A DNA stretch of 63,620 nt, taken from assembly GCA_001464425.1 (NCBI GenBank), contig LNEK01000024.1:1-63620 (forward strand), in the 5' to 3' direction. The DNA is from Alphaproteobacteria bacterium Ga0077535. GTDB taxonomy: Bacteria; Pseudomonadota; Alphaproteobacteria; Caulobacterales; Aquidulcibacteraceae. The position numbers and the translations under genes were made by a program. The notes beneath the pieces are model-generated. The model saw nothing but the letters and a program-made list of their open reading frames with translations, was not told the DNA's origin and ran no database searches. Each line of letters starts with the position of its first letter. Positions within the stretch are counted from its first letter, which is position 1. Below are positions 28,031-38,028 of the stretch, in pieces.

Positions 28031-28723
28031 CTAGGCCGCCCAGAAAATCTCAAGCTTGGGGGCGCCCGGCGCGAGCAGGGCGGCAACCGGCGCCTGCTCG
28101 ATCGGCTCGTTGCGCGCCGCATCGAGTCGCCGGCGTTTGTCTTGGCCCGTGATCAGCAGCAGCGCTTGGCCAGCGCGGTTATAGGCAGCCCGCGTCAGCG
28201 TCAGCCGATGGGGCGTTCCCGCCGCGCCCGGCGCATGCACCGCGACAACGCTGCGCACCGTGTTGAGATCGAGCGCGTGCGCCGCGACCTTCGGAAACCA
28301 CGACGCCGTATGCGCATCCGCGCCCATGCCCATCACAGCGAGATCGATGTGCAGCTCCGCATAAAGCGCGTCAGCGCGATCCGCCGCTTCGGCCAACGTC
28401 GGCGTCGCGGAATAGAGCGGCTTAAAGTGCGCGCCTGCGTCTATCGCCGACGCAAACGCACGCGTGATCATGCGCTCGTTCGAAGCTTCATCGCTCGGCG
28501 GGGCGAAGCGTTCGTCCACAAGCGCGAGCGTCACCTTCGGCCAATCCAGCGGCATGGCGGCGAGCGCGCTGTACGCCGACTCCGGCGTGGACCCGCCTGA
28601 CAAAGCAATGCACGCCTCGCCACGGGTTGCGATCGCGGTTGTGATAGCCTCTGCGCCCGTCTCGGCGGCAGCCCGCGCCAACGCAGCCCTATTGTCGAAT
28701 GCGATGAGCGGCGCGGCTTCCAT
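28031..28723 (-). CDS. pgl: 6-phosphogluconolactonase (DevB type)
   Basis: Second step of the oxidative pentose-phosphate or Entner-Doudoroff route: hydrolyses 6-phosphogluconolactone to 6-phosphogluconate. In the 230 residues I see the phosphate/sugar loop ALSGGSTPESAYSAL, the VDERFAPP motif and the GMGADAHTASWFP catalytic region with its His, which characterise this family. It follows galU, overlapping its stop by one base (TGATG), an unusual but plausible unit supplying sugar phosphates and UDP-glucose. No zwf gene is in view. Confidence 0.92.
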   Translation of the reverse strand: MEAAPLIAFDNRAALARAAAETGAEAITTAIATRGEACIALSGGSTPESAYSALAAMPLDWPKVTLALVDERFAPPSDEASNERMITRAFASAIDAGAHFKPLYSATPTLAEAADRADALYAELHIDLAVMGMGADAHTASWFPKVAAHALDLNTVRSVVAVHAPGAAGTPHRLTLTRAAYNRAGQALLLITGQDKRRRLDAARNEPIEQAPVAALLAPGAPKLEIFWAA

Positions 28724-29616
28724 CAGCCTTTATCGGCCAGCAATTCGCGCAGTGTTTTCGCGGCTTCCGCGCCATGTTCGGCGTTCGCGAGCGCGTACGC
28801 TGCCGTTGCACGCAAATAGCCGATTTTGTCGCCGCAATCGTAGGTGACGCCATCATATTCGAGCGCGTGGAACGTTTGCACGCCCATCAGCCGCGCCATT
28901 GAGTCCGTCAGCTGAATCTCATTGCCGGCGCCTGGCCCTTGGCTTGCGAGCAGGTCGAAAATCTCCGGCTGCAAAATGTAGCGGCCGCTGATGAAGAGGT
29001 TCGACGGCGCGTCCTCGCGCTTCGGCTTCTCCACCATGCCCTTCATTTTGATTAGCCGCCCATCGCGGCTCTCCGGCGTGATCACGCCATAGCGTTCCGG
29101 CGTATCAGTCGGTTCAACGGCGATGATGTTGCCGCCGACATTGTTGTAGGCGTCGACCATCTGCGCCAGGCACGAGGGCTGCGCCATCATCAGCATGTCC
29201 GGCAGCATCACCGCGAACGGCTCGTCGCCCACTATGTCGCGTGCACACCAGACAGCATGCCCCAGCCCCTGCGCCGATTGCTGGCGGACAAAGCTCATCG
29301 TGCCCGGCGTCGGCACCGAGAGCCCGATCTCTTCGAGCTGAGCGGTCTTGTTTTTCTCGCGGAGTGTTAATTCGAGTTCATAAGATCGGTCGAAATAATC
29401 CTCGATCGCGCCCTTATTGCGCCCCGTGACGAAGACAATGTGCTCGATGCCAGCGGCGAAAGCTTCGTCCACGACGTACTGAATTGCTGGCCTGTCGAAG
29501 ACCGGGAGCATCTCTTTGGGGATAACTTTGGTGGCGGGGAGCACCCGCGTACCAAAGCCGGCAACCGGAAGTACCGCTTTACGTAGCGGTCGGGGCGAGG
29601 AGGATGCGCTAGCCAT
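28723..29616 (-). CDS. galU: UTP-glucose-1-phosphate uridylyltransferase
   Basis: Makes UDP-glucose from UTP and glucose-1-phosphate, the donor for glycan synthesis and source of UDP-glucuronate. The 297 residues carry the nucleotidyltransferase signature VLPVAGFGTRVLPATKVIPKE, DRPAIQYVVDEA, the GLGHAVWCA loop and the later MVEKPKRE sugar-binding Lys region. I start at the ATG at 29616 (MASASSSPRPLRKAV); the upstream ATG at 29643 adds nine residues. It leads the galU-pgl pair. Some 270 bases lie between it and the 93-residue gene on the other strand, with only a small TTGCC/GGCAA inverted repeat (29829-29843) seen. Confidence 0.95.
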   Translation of the reverse strand: MASASSSPRPLRKAVLPVAGFGTRVLPATKVIPKEMLPVFDRPAIQYVVDEAFAAGIEHIVFVTGRNKGAIEDYFDRSYELELTLREKNKTAQLEEIGLSVPTPGTMSFVRQQSAQGLGHAVWCARDIVGDEPFAVMLPDMLMMAQPSCLAQMVDAYNNVGGNIIAVEPTDTPERYGVITPESRDGRLIKMKGMVEKPKREDAPSNLFISGRYILQPEIFDLLASQGPGAGNEIQLTDSMARLMGVQTFHALEYDGVTYDCGDKIGYLRATAAYALANAEHGAEAAKTLRELLADKG

Positions 29617-29886
29617 AGTGTTCCTTTTGCCGCAGTGCAGCATTGGATGAGGGTGATGCTTTTAGACCCCTAGCCGCTGCCGCAAATAACAGCAACCGAG
29701 CCCCGTATTCGGCTTGAATTCAGGTTTATCGGTTACGATCTCCGTAAGCCGCATAAGACGGCGGGTGTGGGTGTCGAGAGTGGTGACCATCGTCACGGAC
29801 GTACTCTCTTCGGCGCCGCAAAGTAGCGTTTGCCAATACGGCAACCTTTTGTTAACTGACCGCCGCCGGTCCGGGAGTTTTCCACA

Positions 29887-30168
29887 ATGTCGTCGTCCAC
29901 CACTAAGGCCACCGTTCGCATGATCGCGGCCAGCTTTGCAGCTGGTGTGAGCGCGATGATGCTGGTTGGGCTCGTGGCGCCGGTTGTCGCCCAGGGCGGC
30001 CTGTCGATGCGCGATGCCGCCGCGTCGACCCGTGAAGCCCGTCCGAACATTGGCCTCGACGTTGCCGCTGTCGAAGCGCAGCTCGCTGACGCCGATCGCA
30101 CCATGGTCGCCATGCGCGCCACCACCGCCGACGAAATGCAACGCTTGCAGGCGCTGTCGGGCCGCTAA
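29887..30168 (+). CDS. Hypothetical exported protein, 93 residues
   Basis: Unrecognised. Residues 10-35 form a hydrophobic helix ending PVVAQ, likely a signal peptide or anchor. The mature part is Ala/Arg-rich and helical (VEAQLADADRTMVAMRATTA). GGGAG lies nine bases before the ATG. A perfect 12-base-pair terminator follows 25 bases after the stop, supporting a real single-gene transcript. It resembles the other small exported orphan at 39390 in general style only. Confidence 0.65.
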   Translation: MSSSTTKATVRMIAASFAAGVSAMMLVGLVAPVVAQGGLSMRDAAASTREARPNIGLDVAAVEAQLADADRTMVAMRATTADEMQRLQALSGR

Positions 30169-30193
30169 GCGCGCCTACAGCTTTCAGAGTTTC

Positions 30194-30225
30194 AAAAAGC
30201 GCGGGCCGCAAGACCCGCGCTTTTT
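30194..30225. terminator. Bidirectional rho-independent terminator
   Basis: A perfect 12-base-pair inverted repeat: AAAAAGCGCGGG at 30194-30205 and CCCGCGCTTTTT at 30214-30225, with an eight-base loop. On both strands it gives a GC-rich stem followed by a T run, so it can end both the 93-residue gene (+) and the transaldolase gene (-), whose stop is at 30232. Confidence 0.92.
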
Positions 30226-30231
30226 CGTGCC

Positions 30232-30885
30232 TCAAAGAATCTTCTGACCCGTCGCCTTCCAGTCCTTCATGAAGGCTTCGAGCCCTGAATCCGTCAGGTG
30301 ATGCTTATAGAGCGCCTTGAACACGGCCGGCGGGATCGTCGCGCAATCGGCCCCGGCAATGGCCGCATCGCGGACGTGCGCGCCGGTGCGGATCGACGCC
30401 GCCAGGATCTGCGTCGGATAGGCGTAATTGTCGTAGATCGCGCGGATTTCACGGATGAGCTCCATCCCGTCTTGGCCGCCATCATCGAGCCGGCCGAGGA
30501 AGGGCGAGATAAACGTCGCGCCCGCCTTCGCCGCGAGCAAAGCCTGCACTGCTGAAAAGCACAGCGTGACGTTACAGGGATGGCCGTCGTCCTCGAGCGT
30601 CTTGCAGGCAATCAGGCCTTCGCGCGTGAGCGGAACTTTCACGACGATGTTGTCCGCCACCGTCCGCAGCTTCAGCCCCTCGGCGATCATCGTCTTTGCG
30701 TCCTGCGCCACCACTTCGGCGCTGACCGGTCCGGGAACCGAAGCGCAGATGTCGCGCAGCGTCTCGAAGAAATCCCGTCCCGCCTTAGCAATGAGCGACG
30801 GATTGGTGGTCACGCCATCGACGAGCCCGGTCTCCGCCAGGGCTTTCAGTTCCGCCGCATCGGCGCTGTCGATGAAAATCTGCAT
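30232..30885 (-). CDS. Transaldolase / fructose-6-phosphate aldolase (TalC/FSA type)
   Basis: A 217-residue short transaldolase: transfers dihydroxyacetone between sugar phosphates, linking fructose-6-phosphate and sedoheptulose-7-phosphate pools. The start [27 protein letters not shown] and the Schiff-base Lys in NIVVKVPLT are typical. The ATG at 30885 has GAGGGAG just upstream; the reading frame continuing to 31113 is unrelated. TalC and FSA enzymes are hard to tell apart by sequence; both are in the family. Divergent from transketolase, the partner enzyme of the non-oxidative pentose-phosphate path. Confidence 0.9.
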   Translation of the reverse strand: MQIFIDSADAAELKALAETGLVDGVTTNPSLIAKAGRDFFETLRDICASVPGPVSAEVVAQDAKTMIAEGLKLRTVADNIVVKVPLTREGLIACKTLEDDGHPCNVTLCFSAVQALLAAKAGATFISPFLGRLDDGGQDGMELIREIRAIYDNYAYPTQILAASIRTGAHVRDAAIAGADCATIPPAVFKALYKHHLTDSGLEAFMKDWKATGQKIL

Positions 30886-30998
30886 AAGAAGCTCCCTCGC
30901 CGCATAGTATCCGGCGCAATCCGCTGATACCCGACTGCGCGCGCAGGGCAAGCCGCCCGAATCGCGGCTAAACACCCTCGGAAAGCAGGGAACACCCA

Positions 30999-32990
30999 AT
31001 GGCCAAGCACGAAGAAATCGAAGGCGTCGCCGCCAAGGACATGGCCAACGCCATCCGCGCATTGGCGATGGACGCTGTTGAGAAGGCCAAGTCCGGTCAC
31101 CCCGGCATGCCAATGGGCATGGCCGATGCGGCGACCGTGTTGTTCTCGCGCTTTTTGAAGTTCGATGCGTCCGAGCCGAATTGGCCCGATCGTGATCGCT
31201 TCGTGCTGAGCGCCGGCCACGGCTCGATGCTGCTTTATGCGTTGCTTTATCTCACCGGCAACGAAGACATTACGCTCGATGAGATCAAAAACTTCCGCCA
31301 GCTCGGCTCAAAAACCGCGGGCCACCCGGAAAACTTTCTCGCCTCTGGCATTGAGACGACGACCGGCCCGCTCGGGCAGGGCCTTGGAAACGCTGTCGGC
31401 ATGGCGATGGCGGAGGCGCATCTCAATGCGCGCTTCGGTTCTGAACTTGTCGATCACCGCACCTGGGTCATCGCTGGGGACGGCTGCTTGATGGAAGGCG
31501 TGAGCCAAGAAGCGATCGCACTCGCCGGCCACCAAAAGCTCAACAAGCTCGTGGTGATCTGGGATGATAATTCGATCTCGATCGACGGTGCGATCTCGCT
31601 CTCGGACTCGACCGACCAAAAAGCACGTTTCGCCGCCAGCGGCTGGAACGTGCTTTCGTGCGACGGTCACGACATGGCCGATGTCGCCAAGGCACTCGAC
31701 GCCGCGACCAAGTCGAAAGACAAGCCGACACTGATCGCCTGCAAGACCATCATCGGCTATGGCGCGCCAAAGAAGGCAGGCACCGCCAAGGCGCACGGCG
31801 AGGCGCTTGGCGCCGAAGAACTCGCTGCGACCAAGGCCGCGCTTGGCTGGCCGCACGGCCCCTTCGAAGTGCCGGACGACATCCTCACCGCTTGGCGCAA
31901 AGTCGGCGCCCGCGGAGCGGCGATCCGCGAAGCCTGGGAAGGCACGCTGAAGCGCGCCGCGCAACGCGACAACTTCGCTGCCGCCATGAACGGCGAGATC
32001 GACAGCGCCATCGCCGCGCTCGGCATGCATGCGCAAAAAATGGCCAGCGAAAAGCCGTCCCTCGCCACCCGCGCATCTTCCGGATTTGCGATCGAATCCA
32101 TGTTCGATGCATGCCCCGAACTGCTTGGCGGCTCAGCCGATCTCACCGGCTCCAACAACACGCTCGCCAAAGGCACGACGGACTTCACGGCTGAGAACCG
32201 TCTCGGCCGCTACGTGCGCTACGGCATCCGTGAACACGGCATGGCCGCTGCGATGAATGGCATGGCGCTGCACGGCGGCATCATTCCGTATTCCGGCACG
32301 TTCTTGTGCTTCGCCGATTACGCGCGCCCCTCGATCCGCCTCGCGGCGCTGATGGGCATCCGCGTTGTCCACGTGATGACGCACGATTCCATCGGCCTCG
32401 GTGAAGACGGCCCGACGCACCAGCCGGTCGAGCATCTGGCTTCTTTGCGCGCGATGCCGAACCTCTATGTGTTCCGTCCCGCTGACGCTGTCGAAGCCGC
32501 CGAGTGTTGGCAGGCCGCGCTGCTGCGCGACGATGGCCCAAGCGTTCTCGCGCTTTCGCGCCAAGCGCTGCCGGGCCTACGCGACGACGCCAGCGAGAAC
32601 ATGTCGATCCGCGGCGCCTACGAATTGCTGCCTGCGGAAGGCGGCGCCTCGCGTGTTGCGATCTTCGCCACCGGCAGCGAACTCATGCTCGCCGTCAAAG
32701 CGCGCGAGACGCTGCAAGCCGAAGGCATCCCAACGCGGGTGATCTCGGCGCCGTGCTTCGAACTCTTCGAAATGCAGGACGACGCCTATCAGGACTTCGT
32801 CTGCGGCGATGATGAAGAGCTGAAGATCGGCGTCGAAGCGGCGGTCGGGCAGGGTTGGTTCGAAGCCTTCGGCCTCGACGCGTTCGTGGGCATGTCGACG
32901 TTCGGAACGAGCGCGCCGGCGAAAGATGCCTACGCGCATTTCGGCATTACGTCGGAAGCCATCGTCGAAACCGCGAAGTCACTGCTGTAA
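30999..32990 (+). CDS. tkt: Transketolase
   Basis: Thiamin-diphosphate enzyme moving two-carbon units between sugar phosphates; one of its reactions makes sedoheptulose-7-phosphate, the starting point for heptose sugars. The 663 residues are full length. Visible marks are SGHPGMPMG, the GHGSML loop, the TPP/metal motif [13 protein letters not shown] and [19 protein letters not shown]. It starts [14 protein letters not shown] at the ATG at 30999. Transcribed away from transaldolase over a 113-base gap. The hairpin at 33019-33036 lies just after its stop. Confidence 0.97.
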   Translation: MAKHEEIEGVAAKDMANAIRALAMDAVEKAKSGHPGMPMGMADAATVLFSRFLKFDASEPNWPDRDRFVLSAGHGSMLLYALLYLTGNEDITLDEIKNFRQLGSKTAGHPENFLASGIETTTGPLGQGLGNAVGMAMAEAHLNARFGSELVDHRTWVIAGDGCLMEGVSQEAIALAGHQKLNKLVVIWDDNSISIDGAISLSDSTDQKARFAASGWNVLSCDGHDMADVAKALDAATKSKDKPTLIACKTIIGYGAPKKAGTAKAHGEALGAEELAATKAALGWPHGPFEVPDDILTAWRKVGARGAAIREAWEGTLKRAAQRDNFAAAMNGEIDSAIAALGMHAQKMASEKPSLATRASSGFAIESMFDACPELLGGSADLTGSNNTLAKGTTDFTAENRLGRYVRYGIREHGMAAAMNGMALHGGIIPYSGTFLCFADYARPSIRLAALMGIRVVHVMTHDSIGLGEDGPTHQPVEHLASLRAMPNLYVFRPADAVEAAECWQAALLRDDGPSVLALSRQALPGLRDDASENMSIRGAYELLPAEGGASRVAIFATGSELMLAVKARETLQAEGIPTRVISAPCFELFEMQDDAYQDFVCGDDEELKIGVEAAVGQGWFEAFGLDAFVGMSTFGTSAPAKDAYAHFGITSEAIVETAKSLL

Positions 32991-33018
32991 TCCGGGACCG
33001 CGCGTCTTCAGGCGCCAT

Positions 33019-33036
33019 GCGGGCCTGAAGGCCCGC
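33019..33036. terminator. Hairpin between convergent tkt and manC
   Basis: A perfect seven-base-pair stem, GCGGGCC-TGAA-GGCCCGC, in the 52-base gap between the two convergent genes. An overlapping alternative pairs CTTCAGGC (33006-33013) with GCCTGAAG (33023-33030). There is no T run, so termination may need Rho; still, the position between two converging stops suggests a transcription barrier. Confidence 0.6.
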
Positions 33037-33042
33037 GATCCG

Positions 33043-34107
33043 TTAGAGCTTCTCAGCCAGCTCCCGCAGCAGCTTCACATCCTGCGCGCGCTCGCGCGGG
33101 ACGATGATCACTGCGTCCCTCGTTGCGACCACCACCAGATCGCTGACGCCAGCGATGCACACCTTCACGCCATCGCCGCGCACCAGATTGCCGCTGCCGT
33201 CGAGCGCGACCACCGCGCCCTGCAACGCGTTGCCGTCCTTGTCGTGCGGCGAAATCCGCCAAATCTCATCCCAGGCGCCGACATCGGCCCAGCCAATGTC
33301 ACACGGCGCCACCGCCGCCCGTGCGGTCTTCTCCATCACGGCAATATCGAGCGGCGCGGAAGGGACTTGCTCGAACAGCTTCGCATCGAGGTGAATCTCA
33401 TCGCCATCGCGCCGCGCTGCTTTTAGCGCCGCCAGCGCCTTGTCGCGAATATCTGCGCTCGCTGCGAACTCGGCGAGCAACGTCGCTGGATGAAAGAGAA
33501 AGATGCCAGCGTTCCAGGAATAGCCGCCGGCCGCGAGATAGCCGCTCGCCGTTTCTGCGTTCGGCTTTTCACGGAAGCTCTCGATCGCGAACACGCCTTC
33601 GCCAAGCTCCTCGCCGCGTTTTATGTAGCCGTAGCCCGTCGCGGGTCGATCCGGTGTGATGCCAAACGTCACGATGCGGTCGTGCGCGAACGGCGCCGCG
33701 CGTTCGATCAGGGCGCGAAAGCCGCTCGGATCAGCGATGACGTGATCTGCGGGCAATAACAGCACCAGGGCATCTGGATCGATCTCAGTCGCAACCGCCG
33801 CTGCAATCGCGCCGACCGCGGCCGTGTTGCGCGGCGCAGGCTCAAGCACGATCGCCGCGGGCAGCACGCCGACTTCGTTCAAATGCTCACGCACCAACGC
33901 CGTATGCCGCACGTTGCACAGCACGATCGGCGGCAAGAAGGTGAGCGCCGCTGACTTGCCGCGCACGCGCCGTGCGGTTTCCGTGAAGAGCGAACCGTCC
34001 TGACGGCTGAGCGCGTGGAATTGCTTCGGCTGCGCCTCGGTGGACACCGGCCAAAGCCGCGTGCCGGCGCCGCCGGACATAATCGCGGGAATGATGCGCG
34101 TGGTCAT
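33043..34107 (-). CDS. manC: Mannose-1-phosphate guanylyltransferase (single-domain form)
   Basis: Makes GDP-mannose from GTP and mannose-1-phosphate. The signature IIPAIMSGGAGTRLWPVSTE and QPKQFHAL, plus VLEPAPRNTAAVGAIAAA and FREKP, are clear. At 354 residues it lacks the C-terminal cupin mannose-6-phosphate isomerase domain of the long ManC/AlgA form, so an isomerase must come from elsewhere. It is the last gene of a minus-strand run: O-antigen ligase, epimerase, cysD, cysNC, manC, 80 bases after cysNC. GDP-mannose then serves as a direct sugar donor or precursor for GDP-deoxysugars. Confidence 0.93.
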   Translation of the reverse strand: MTTRIIPAIMSGGAGTRLWPVSTEAQPKQFHALSRQDGSLFTETARRVRGKSAALTFLPPIVLCNVRHTALVREHLNEVGVLPAAIVLEPAPRNTAAVGAIAAAVATEIDPDALVLLLPADHVIADPSGFRALIERAAPFAHDRIVTFGITPDRPATGYGYIKRGEELGEGVFAIESFREKPNAETASGYLAAGGYSWNAGIFLFHPATLLAEFAASADIRDKALAALKAARRDGDEIHLDAKLFEQVPSAPLDIAVMEKTARAAVAPCDIGWADVGAWDEIWRISPHDKDGNALQGAVVALDGSGNLVRGDGVKVCIAGVSDLVVVATRDAVIIVPRERAQDVKLLRELAEKL

Positions 34108-34187
34108 GATGCAGTGTGGCCTGTCCCGCGCCGTCGCAAAAGCGGGGCCTTGGCGTTTGTCCCGAACTGGGACGTTTCTTTTCGAGA

Positions 34188-36038
34188 TTAACGCACGATC
34201 TTCGCGCTGATCGCCGCCACGATCGCCTCCGCGGCATCAGCGGCGCTGGTCGCGGCCGCGTCGATGCGGATTTCAGGGGAGAGCGGCGCTTCGTAGGGCG
34301 AGTCGATGCCGGTGAAGTTCTTCAGCTGGCCCGCGCGCGCTTTCTTGTAGAGGCCTTTCACGTCGCGGCCTTCGGCCACGGCGAGTGGCACATCGACGAA
34401 CACCTCGAAGAACTCACCTTCCCTCGCCAAGCTCCGCGCCAATTCGCGCTCGGCCCGGAACGGCGAGATGAACGCGACGAGGACAATGAGCCCCGCATCC
34501 GCCATCAGCTTCGCAACTTCCGCGACGCGGCGAATGTTCTCAACCCGGTCCGCAGGCGTGAAGCCCAGATCGCGGTTCAGGCCATGGCGAACGTTATCGC
34601 CATCGAGCAACACCGTATGCCGCCCAAGCGAGTGCAAGCGCTTTTCAACCAGGTTCGCAAGTGTCGATTTACCTGCGCCCGAAAGCCCGGTGAACCACAG
34701 GATCGCCGGCTTCTGGTTCTTAATCGCCGCGTGCGCATTGCGGTCGATTTCCAGCGCCTGCCAATGCACGTTCTGCGAACGCCGCAGCGCAAAGTGGATG
34801 AGGCCCGCGCCAGCCGTCTCGTTCGTATCCTGATCGATCAGGATGAAGCCGCCGGTCTCGCGGTTCTGCTCGAAAGCGTCGAATGGAATATCGCGATCGA
34901 GGCTCACATTGCAGACGCCGATGCCGTTCGGCTCCAGCTGCTTTACTGGCGTGTGCTGGAACGTGTCGATGTCGAAGCCGTGGCGGATTTCGGTGATCGT
35001 CGCGTTCGCCTGCGCCGCGCCAATCTTCATCGTGTAGCGGCGGCCTGGAAACAGCGGGCTATCGCTCATCCAGATGATGCTGGCTTGAAATTGGTCGGCG
35101 ATCTCGGACGGCGCATCCGCCGCCACGATAATGTCGCCGCGCGAGCAATCGACCTCGTGATCCAGCGTCAGAGTCACCGATTGGCCCGCGATCGCCTCAG
35201 GCAAATCGCCATCAGCCGTAACAATGCGCGCGACCTTTGCTGTGCGCGCGGACGGCAAAATCCGGATCGCATCGCCGGGCTTTACGCTGCCCGCCGAGAG
35301 CCGCCCCGCGAAGCCGCGGAAGTCGAGGTTCGGTCGCACTACGCTTTGCACAGCCATTCGCAGCGGCTGATCCGCACGATGCGCCTCGCGCGGCTCGGCG
35401 CTTTCCAAAAGCTCAATAAGCGTTGGCCCATCGTACCAGGGTGTCGAGGCGCCGTGCGTTGCGATGTTATCGCCGCTGACGCCCGAGACCGGGATCGCAG
35501 CGAGGCGCGGGATGTCCAAAGCGCCCGCCACTTCAATGAAGTCCGCGACAATCCCATCGTACGCCGCTTTGTCGTATCCGATCAGATCCATCTTGGTGAT
35601 CGCCAGGATGACCTGATCAACCCCCATCAGCGACGCGATGAACGCATGCCGCCGCGTTTGCGTCAGCACGCCCTTGCGCGCATCGATCAGCAGAATGGCA
35701 ACATCCGCATTCGAAGCCGCGGTCGCCATGTTGCGCGTGTATTGCGTGTGGCCCGGCCCATCAGCGACGATGAACTTGCGCTTCTCGGTGGCGAAGTACC
35801 GATACGCGACATCGATGGTGATGCCTTGCTCGCGCTCAGCCATCAGCCCATCGACCAGCAGCGCAAAATCCAATTCGCCGCCGCGCGTGCCGTGCGTGCG
35901 CGAGTCGGCTTCAAGCGCCGCCAACGTGTCATCTGGGATCGTGCCAAGATCATACAGGAGCCGCCCGATCAGGGTCGACTTGCCGTCATCGACGGAGCCG
36001 CAGGCGACGAGGCGGAGCAGGGTCTTCGCCTCCGCCAT
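34188..36038 (-). CDS. cysNC: Bifunctional sulfate adenylyltransferase subunit 1 / APS kinase
   Basis: The N-terminal ~430 residues are CysN, the GTPase regulatory subunit of ATP sulfurylase (P-loop [17 protein letters not shown], then [12 protein letters not shown] and ITKMDL). The C-terminal ~175 residues are CysC, APS kinase ([15 protein letters not shown], then [16 protein letters not shown]), giving PAPS. At 616 residues it is complete, like NodQ-type fusions. Its ATG overlaps the cysD stop by one base. Because it sits among polysaccharide genes and PAPS is the sulfuryl donor of the two sulfotransferases in this window, supply for glycan sulfation is likely; it can also serve sulfur assimilation. 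Confidence 0.95.
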   Translation of the reverse strand: MAEAKTLLRLVACGSVDDGKSTLIGRLLYDLGTIPDDTLAALEADSRTHGTRGGELDFALLVDGLMAEREQGITIDVAYRYFATEKRKFIVADGPGHTQYTRNMATAASNADVAILLIDARKGVLTQTRRHAFIASLMGVDQVILAITKMDLIGYDKAAYDGIVADFIEVAGALDIPRLAAIPVSGVSGDNIATHGASTPWYDGPTLIELLESAEPREAHRADQPLRMAVQSVVRPNLDFRGFAGRLSAGSVKPGDAIRILPSARTAKVARIVTADGDLPEAIAGQSVTLTLDHEVDCSRGDIIVAADAPSEIADQFQASIIWMSDSPLFPGRRYTMKIGAAQANATITEIRHGFDIDTFQHTPVKQLEPNGIGVCNVSLDRDIPFDAFEQNRETGGFILIDQDTNETAGAGLIHFALRRSQNVHWQALEIDRNAHAAIKNQKPAILWFTGLSGAGKSTLANLVEKRLHSLGRHTVLLDGDNVRHGLNRDLGFTPADRVENIRRVAEVAKLMADAGLIVLVAFISPFRAERELARSLAREGEFFEVFVDVPLAVAEGRDVKGLYKKARAGQLKNFTGIDSPYEAPLSPEIRIDAAATSAADAAEAIVAAISAKIVR

Positions 36039-36943
36039 CAGAAATAACCTTCCTGCTTTTTCTTCTCCATCGAGGAGGGCGTGTCGCTATCGATCAGGCG
36101 GCCTTGGCGCTCGCTCGCGCGCGAGTCCAGAATCTCGCGGATGATGTCAGCCACGCTCGCCGCTTCGCTCTCGACCGCGCCCGAAAGCGGATAGCAGCCA
36201 AGCGTGCGAAATCGCACGCGCTTCATCACCGGTTCTTCGCCAGGCTCAAGCTGCATGCGCGCGTCATCGAGCATGATCCACGCCCCTGAACGGCGCACGA
36301 CTTTGCGCTCAGCCGAAAGATAAAGCGGGATGATCGGAATGTTCTCGGCTTCGATGTATTGCCACACATCAAGCTCGGTCCAATTCGAGAGCGGGAAGAC
36401 ACGGAAACTTTCGCCTGCGCGCTTCCTCGTATTGTAGAGGCTCCACAATTCCGGCCGTTGGTTTTTCGGATCCCAGCGCTGGTGCGCCGAACGCACCGAA
36501 AAGATGCGCTCCTTGGCGCGGCTCTTCTCTTCATCACGCCTCGCGCCGCCTATCGCCGCGTCGAAGCCGTATTCCGTCAGCGCCTTACGCAAACCTTCTG
36601 TCTTCCAAAGCTGCGTGTGCAGCTCCGAGCCGTGCTCGAACGGATTGATCCCGCGCGCTTCCGCATCCGGATTGCGATAGACAATCAGCTCATGCTCCGC
36701 CGCCGCGGCATCCCGCATCGCGTACATGTCGCGAAACTTCCAGGTCGTATCGACATGCAGCAGTGGAAACGGAATCTTGCCTGGGAAGAAGGCCTTCTTC
36801 ACCAGATGCAGAAGTACGCCGCTATCCTTGCCCATCGAATAGAGCATCACCGGCCGCTCCATCTCGGCGGCGGTTTCGCGCAGGATGTGAATGCTTTCGG
36901 CTTCGAGCGCTTGCAGATGCGTGAGGCGCGGCTCAGAGGCCAT
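36038..36943 (-). CDS. cysD: Sulfate adenylyltransferase subunit 2
   Basis: The catalytic subunit of ATP sulfurylase, joining ATP and sulfate to APS. The 301 residues have the PP-loop [15 protein letters not shown], the [19 protein letters not shown] motif and the [18 protein letters not shown] region, all family hallmarks. I start at the ATG at 36943 ([11 protein letters not shown]). That start lies 11 bases inside the end of the upstream epimerase gene, and the stop overlaps the next gene by one base, so the three are translationally linked. Confidence 0.95.
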   Translation of the reverse strand: MASEPRLTHLQALEAESIHILRETAAEMERPVMLYSMGKDSGVLLHLVKKAFFPGKIPFPLLHVDTTWKFRDMYAMRDAAAAEHELIVYRNPDAEARGINPFEHGSELHTQLWKTEGLRKALTEYGFDAAIGGARRDEEKSRAKERIFSVRSAHQRWDPKNQRPELWSLYNTRKRAGESFRVFPLSNWTELDVWQYIEAENIPIIPLYLSAERKVVRRSGAWIMLDDARMQLEPGEEPVMKRVRFRTLGCYPLSGAVESEAASVADIIREILDSRASERQGRLIDSDTPSSMEKKKQEGYF

Positions 36944-37943
36944 AATAGCCTCGATACCAATCAACGAAACGCTGCGCGCCATCCTCAATCGAGGTGCGCG
37001 GCGCAAAATCGACATAGAGCATCAGATCGGAAACATCCGCGTACGTCGCAGGCACATCACCCGGCTGCATTGGCAGCAGGTTTTTGATCGCCGTCTTGCC
37101 GGTGGCCCTCTCGATCGCTTCGATCAGCCGCGTAAGCGTCACCGGCTCGCTGTTGCCGATATTGAAGATGCGATAGGGCGCATTCGAAGTTGCTGCGTCC
37201 GGCGCCTCGCCACTCCAATCCGTATTTGCCTGCGCCGGTTTATCACCAACGCGCACCAACGATTCCACCACATCATCGACGTACGTAAAATCGCGCTGCA
37301 TCTGGCCGTTGTTGAATACATCGATCGGCCGGCCTTCGAGAATGGCGCTGGTGAAGAGATACATCGCCATGTCCGGCCGGCCCCACGGGCCATACACCGT
37401 GAAGAACCGCAGGCCCGTCACCGGCAGCCGGTAAAGGTGGCTGTACGAATGCGCGAGCAGCTCGTTCGATTTCTTCGTCGCCGCATAAAGGCTGAGCGGG
37501 TGATCAACGTTCTGATGCACCGAGAACGGCATCTTCGTCACGGCGCCGTACACCGAACTCGAAGACGCAAACACCAGATGCTTCACGCCGCCATGCCGGC
37601 ACGCTTCCAGTAGATTGACGAAGCCGTCCAAGTTCGAGCGGACATAAGCGTGCGGGTTCTGCATCGAGTAGCGCACGCCCGCTTGCGCCGCGAGATTGAA
37701 CACGAGCTCGAACCGATGCTCGGCGAAAACACTATTGAGCGCGTCCGCGTCGGCGAGATCGACTTCAGCGAACGTAAAACCTGGATGCTCTTGCAGCGCC
37801 TTTAGCCGCCCACGCTTCAGTTCGACGTCATAATACGCGCTCATATTGTCGAGGCCGACCACCGGCCGGCCAGCACGCAAAAGCCGCTCGGCCAGATGGA
37901 AGCCGATAAAGCCCGCGGCGCCAGTCACCAGGACGGGAGTCAT
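36933..37943 (-). CDS. UDP-glucuronate 4-epimerase-type sugar epimerase
   Basis: An extended short-chain dehydrogenase of 336 residues; NAD binding at [15 protein letters not shown], catalytic Tyr/Lys in YAATKKSNE, and the opening [12 protein letters not shown] are typical. The stretch [22 protein letters not shown] and the [10 protein letters not shown] motif agree with LpsL/Cap1J-type UDP-glucuronate 4-epimerases, giving UDP-galacturonate for LPS or capsule; other UDP-sugar epimerases are possible. It lies after the O-antigen ligase gene by 85 bases and overlaps cysD, so sulfate activation and uronate supply are co-expressed. Confidence 0.87.
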   Translation of the reverse strand: MTPVLVTGAAGFIGFHLAERLLRAGRPVVGLDNMSAYYDVELKRGRLKALQEHPGFTFAEVDLADADALNSVFAEHRFELVFNLAAQAGVRYSMQNPHAYVRSNLDGFVNLLEACRHGGVKHLVFASSSSVYGAVTKMPFSVHQNVDHPLSLYAATKKSNELLAHSYSHLYRLPVTGLRFFTVYGPWGRPDMAMYLFTSAILEGRPIDVFNNGQMQRDFTYVDDVVESLVRVGDKPAQANTDWSGEAPDAATSNAPYRIFNIGNSEPVTLTRLIEAIERATGKTAIKNLLPMQPGDVPATYADVSDLMLYVDFAPRTSIEDGAQRFVDWYRGYYGL

Positions 37944-38028
37944 TTATAAAAACGCCTCGCTCGCGCCGCCCAAAAGCGCGTGCCGTTCGATACGCAGCGA
38001 GGGCGGCAAATGCAATGCTTCGAGCTTT

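Noticed and set aside
34116-36047. A 643-codon plus-strand open frame opposite cysNC
   Set aside because: It is the mirror of a high-GC gene; its Arg/His/Ala-rich text has no family motifs, whereas the opposite strand encodes a perfect CysNC.
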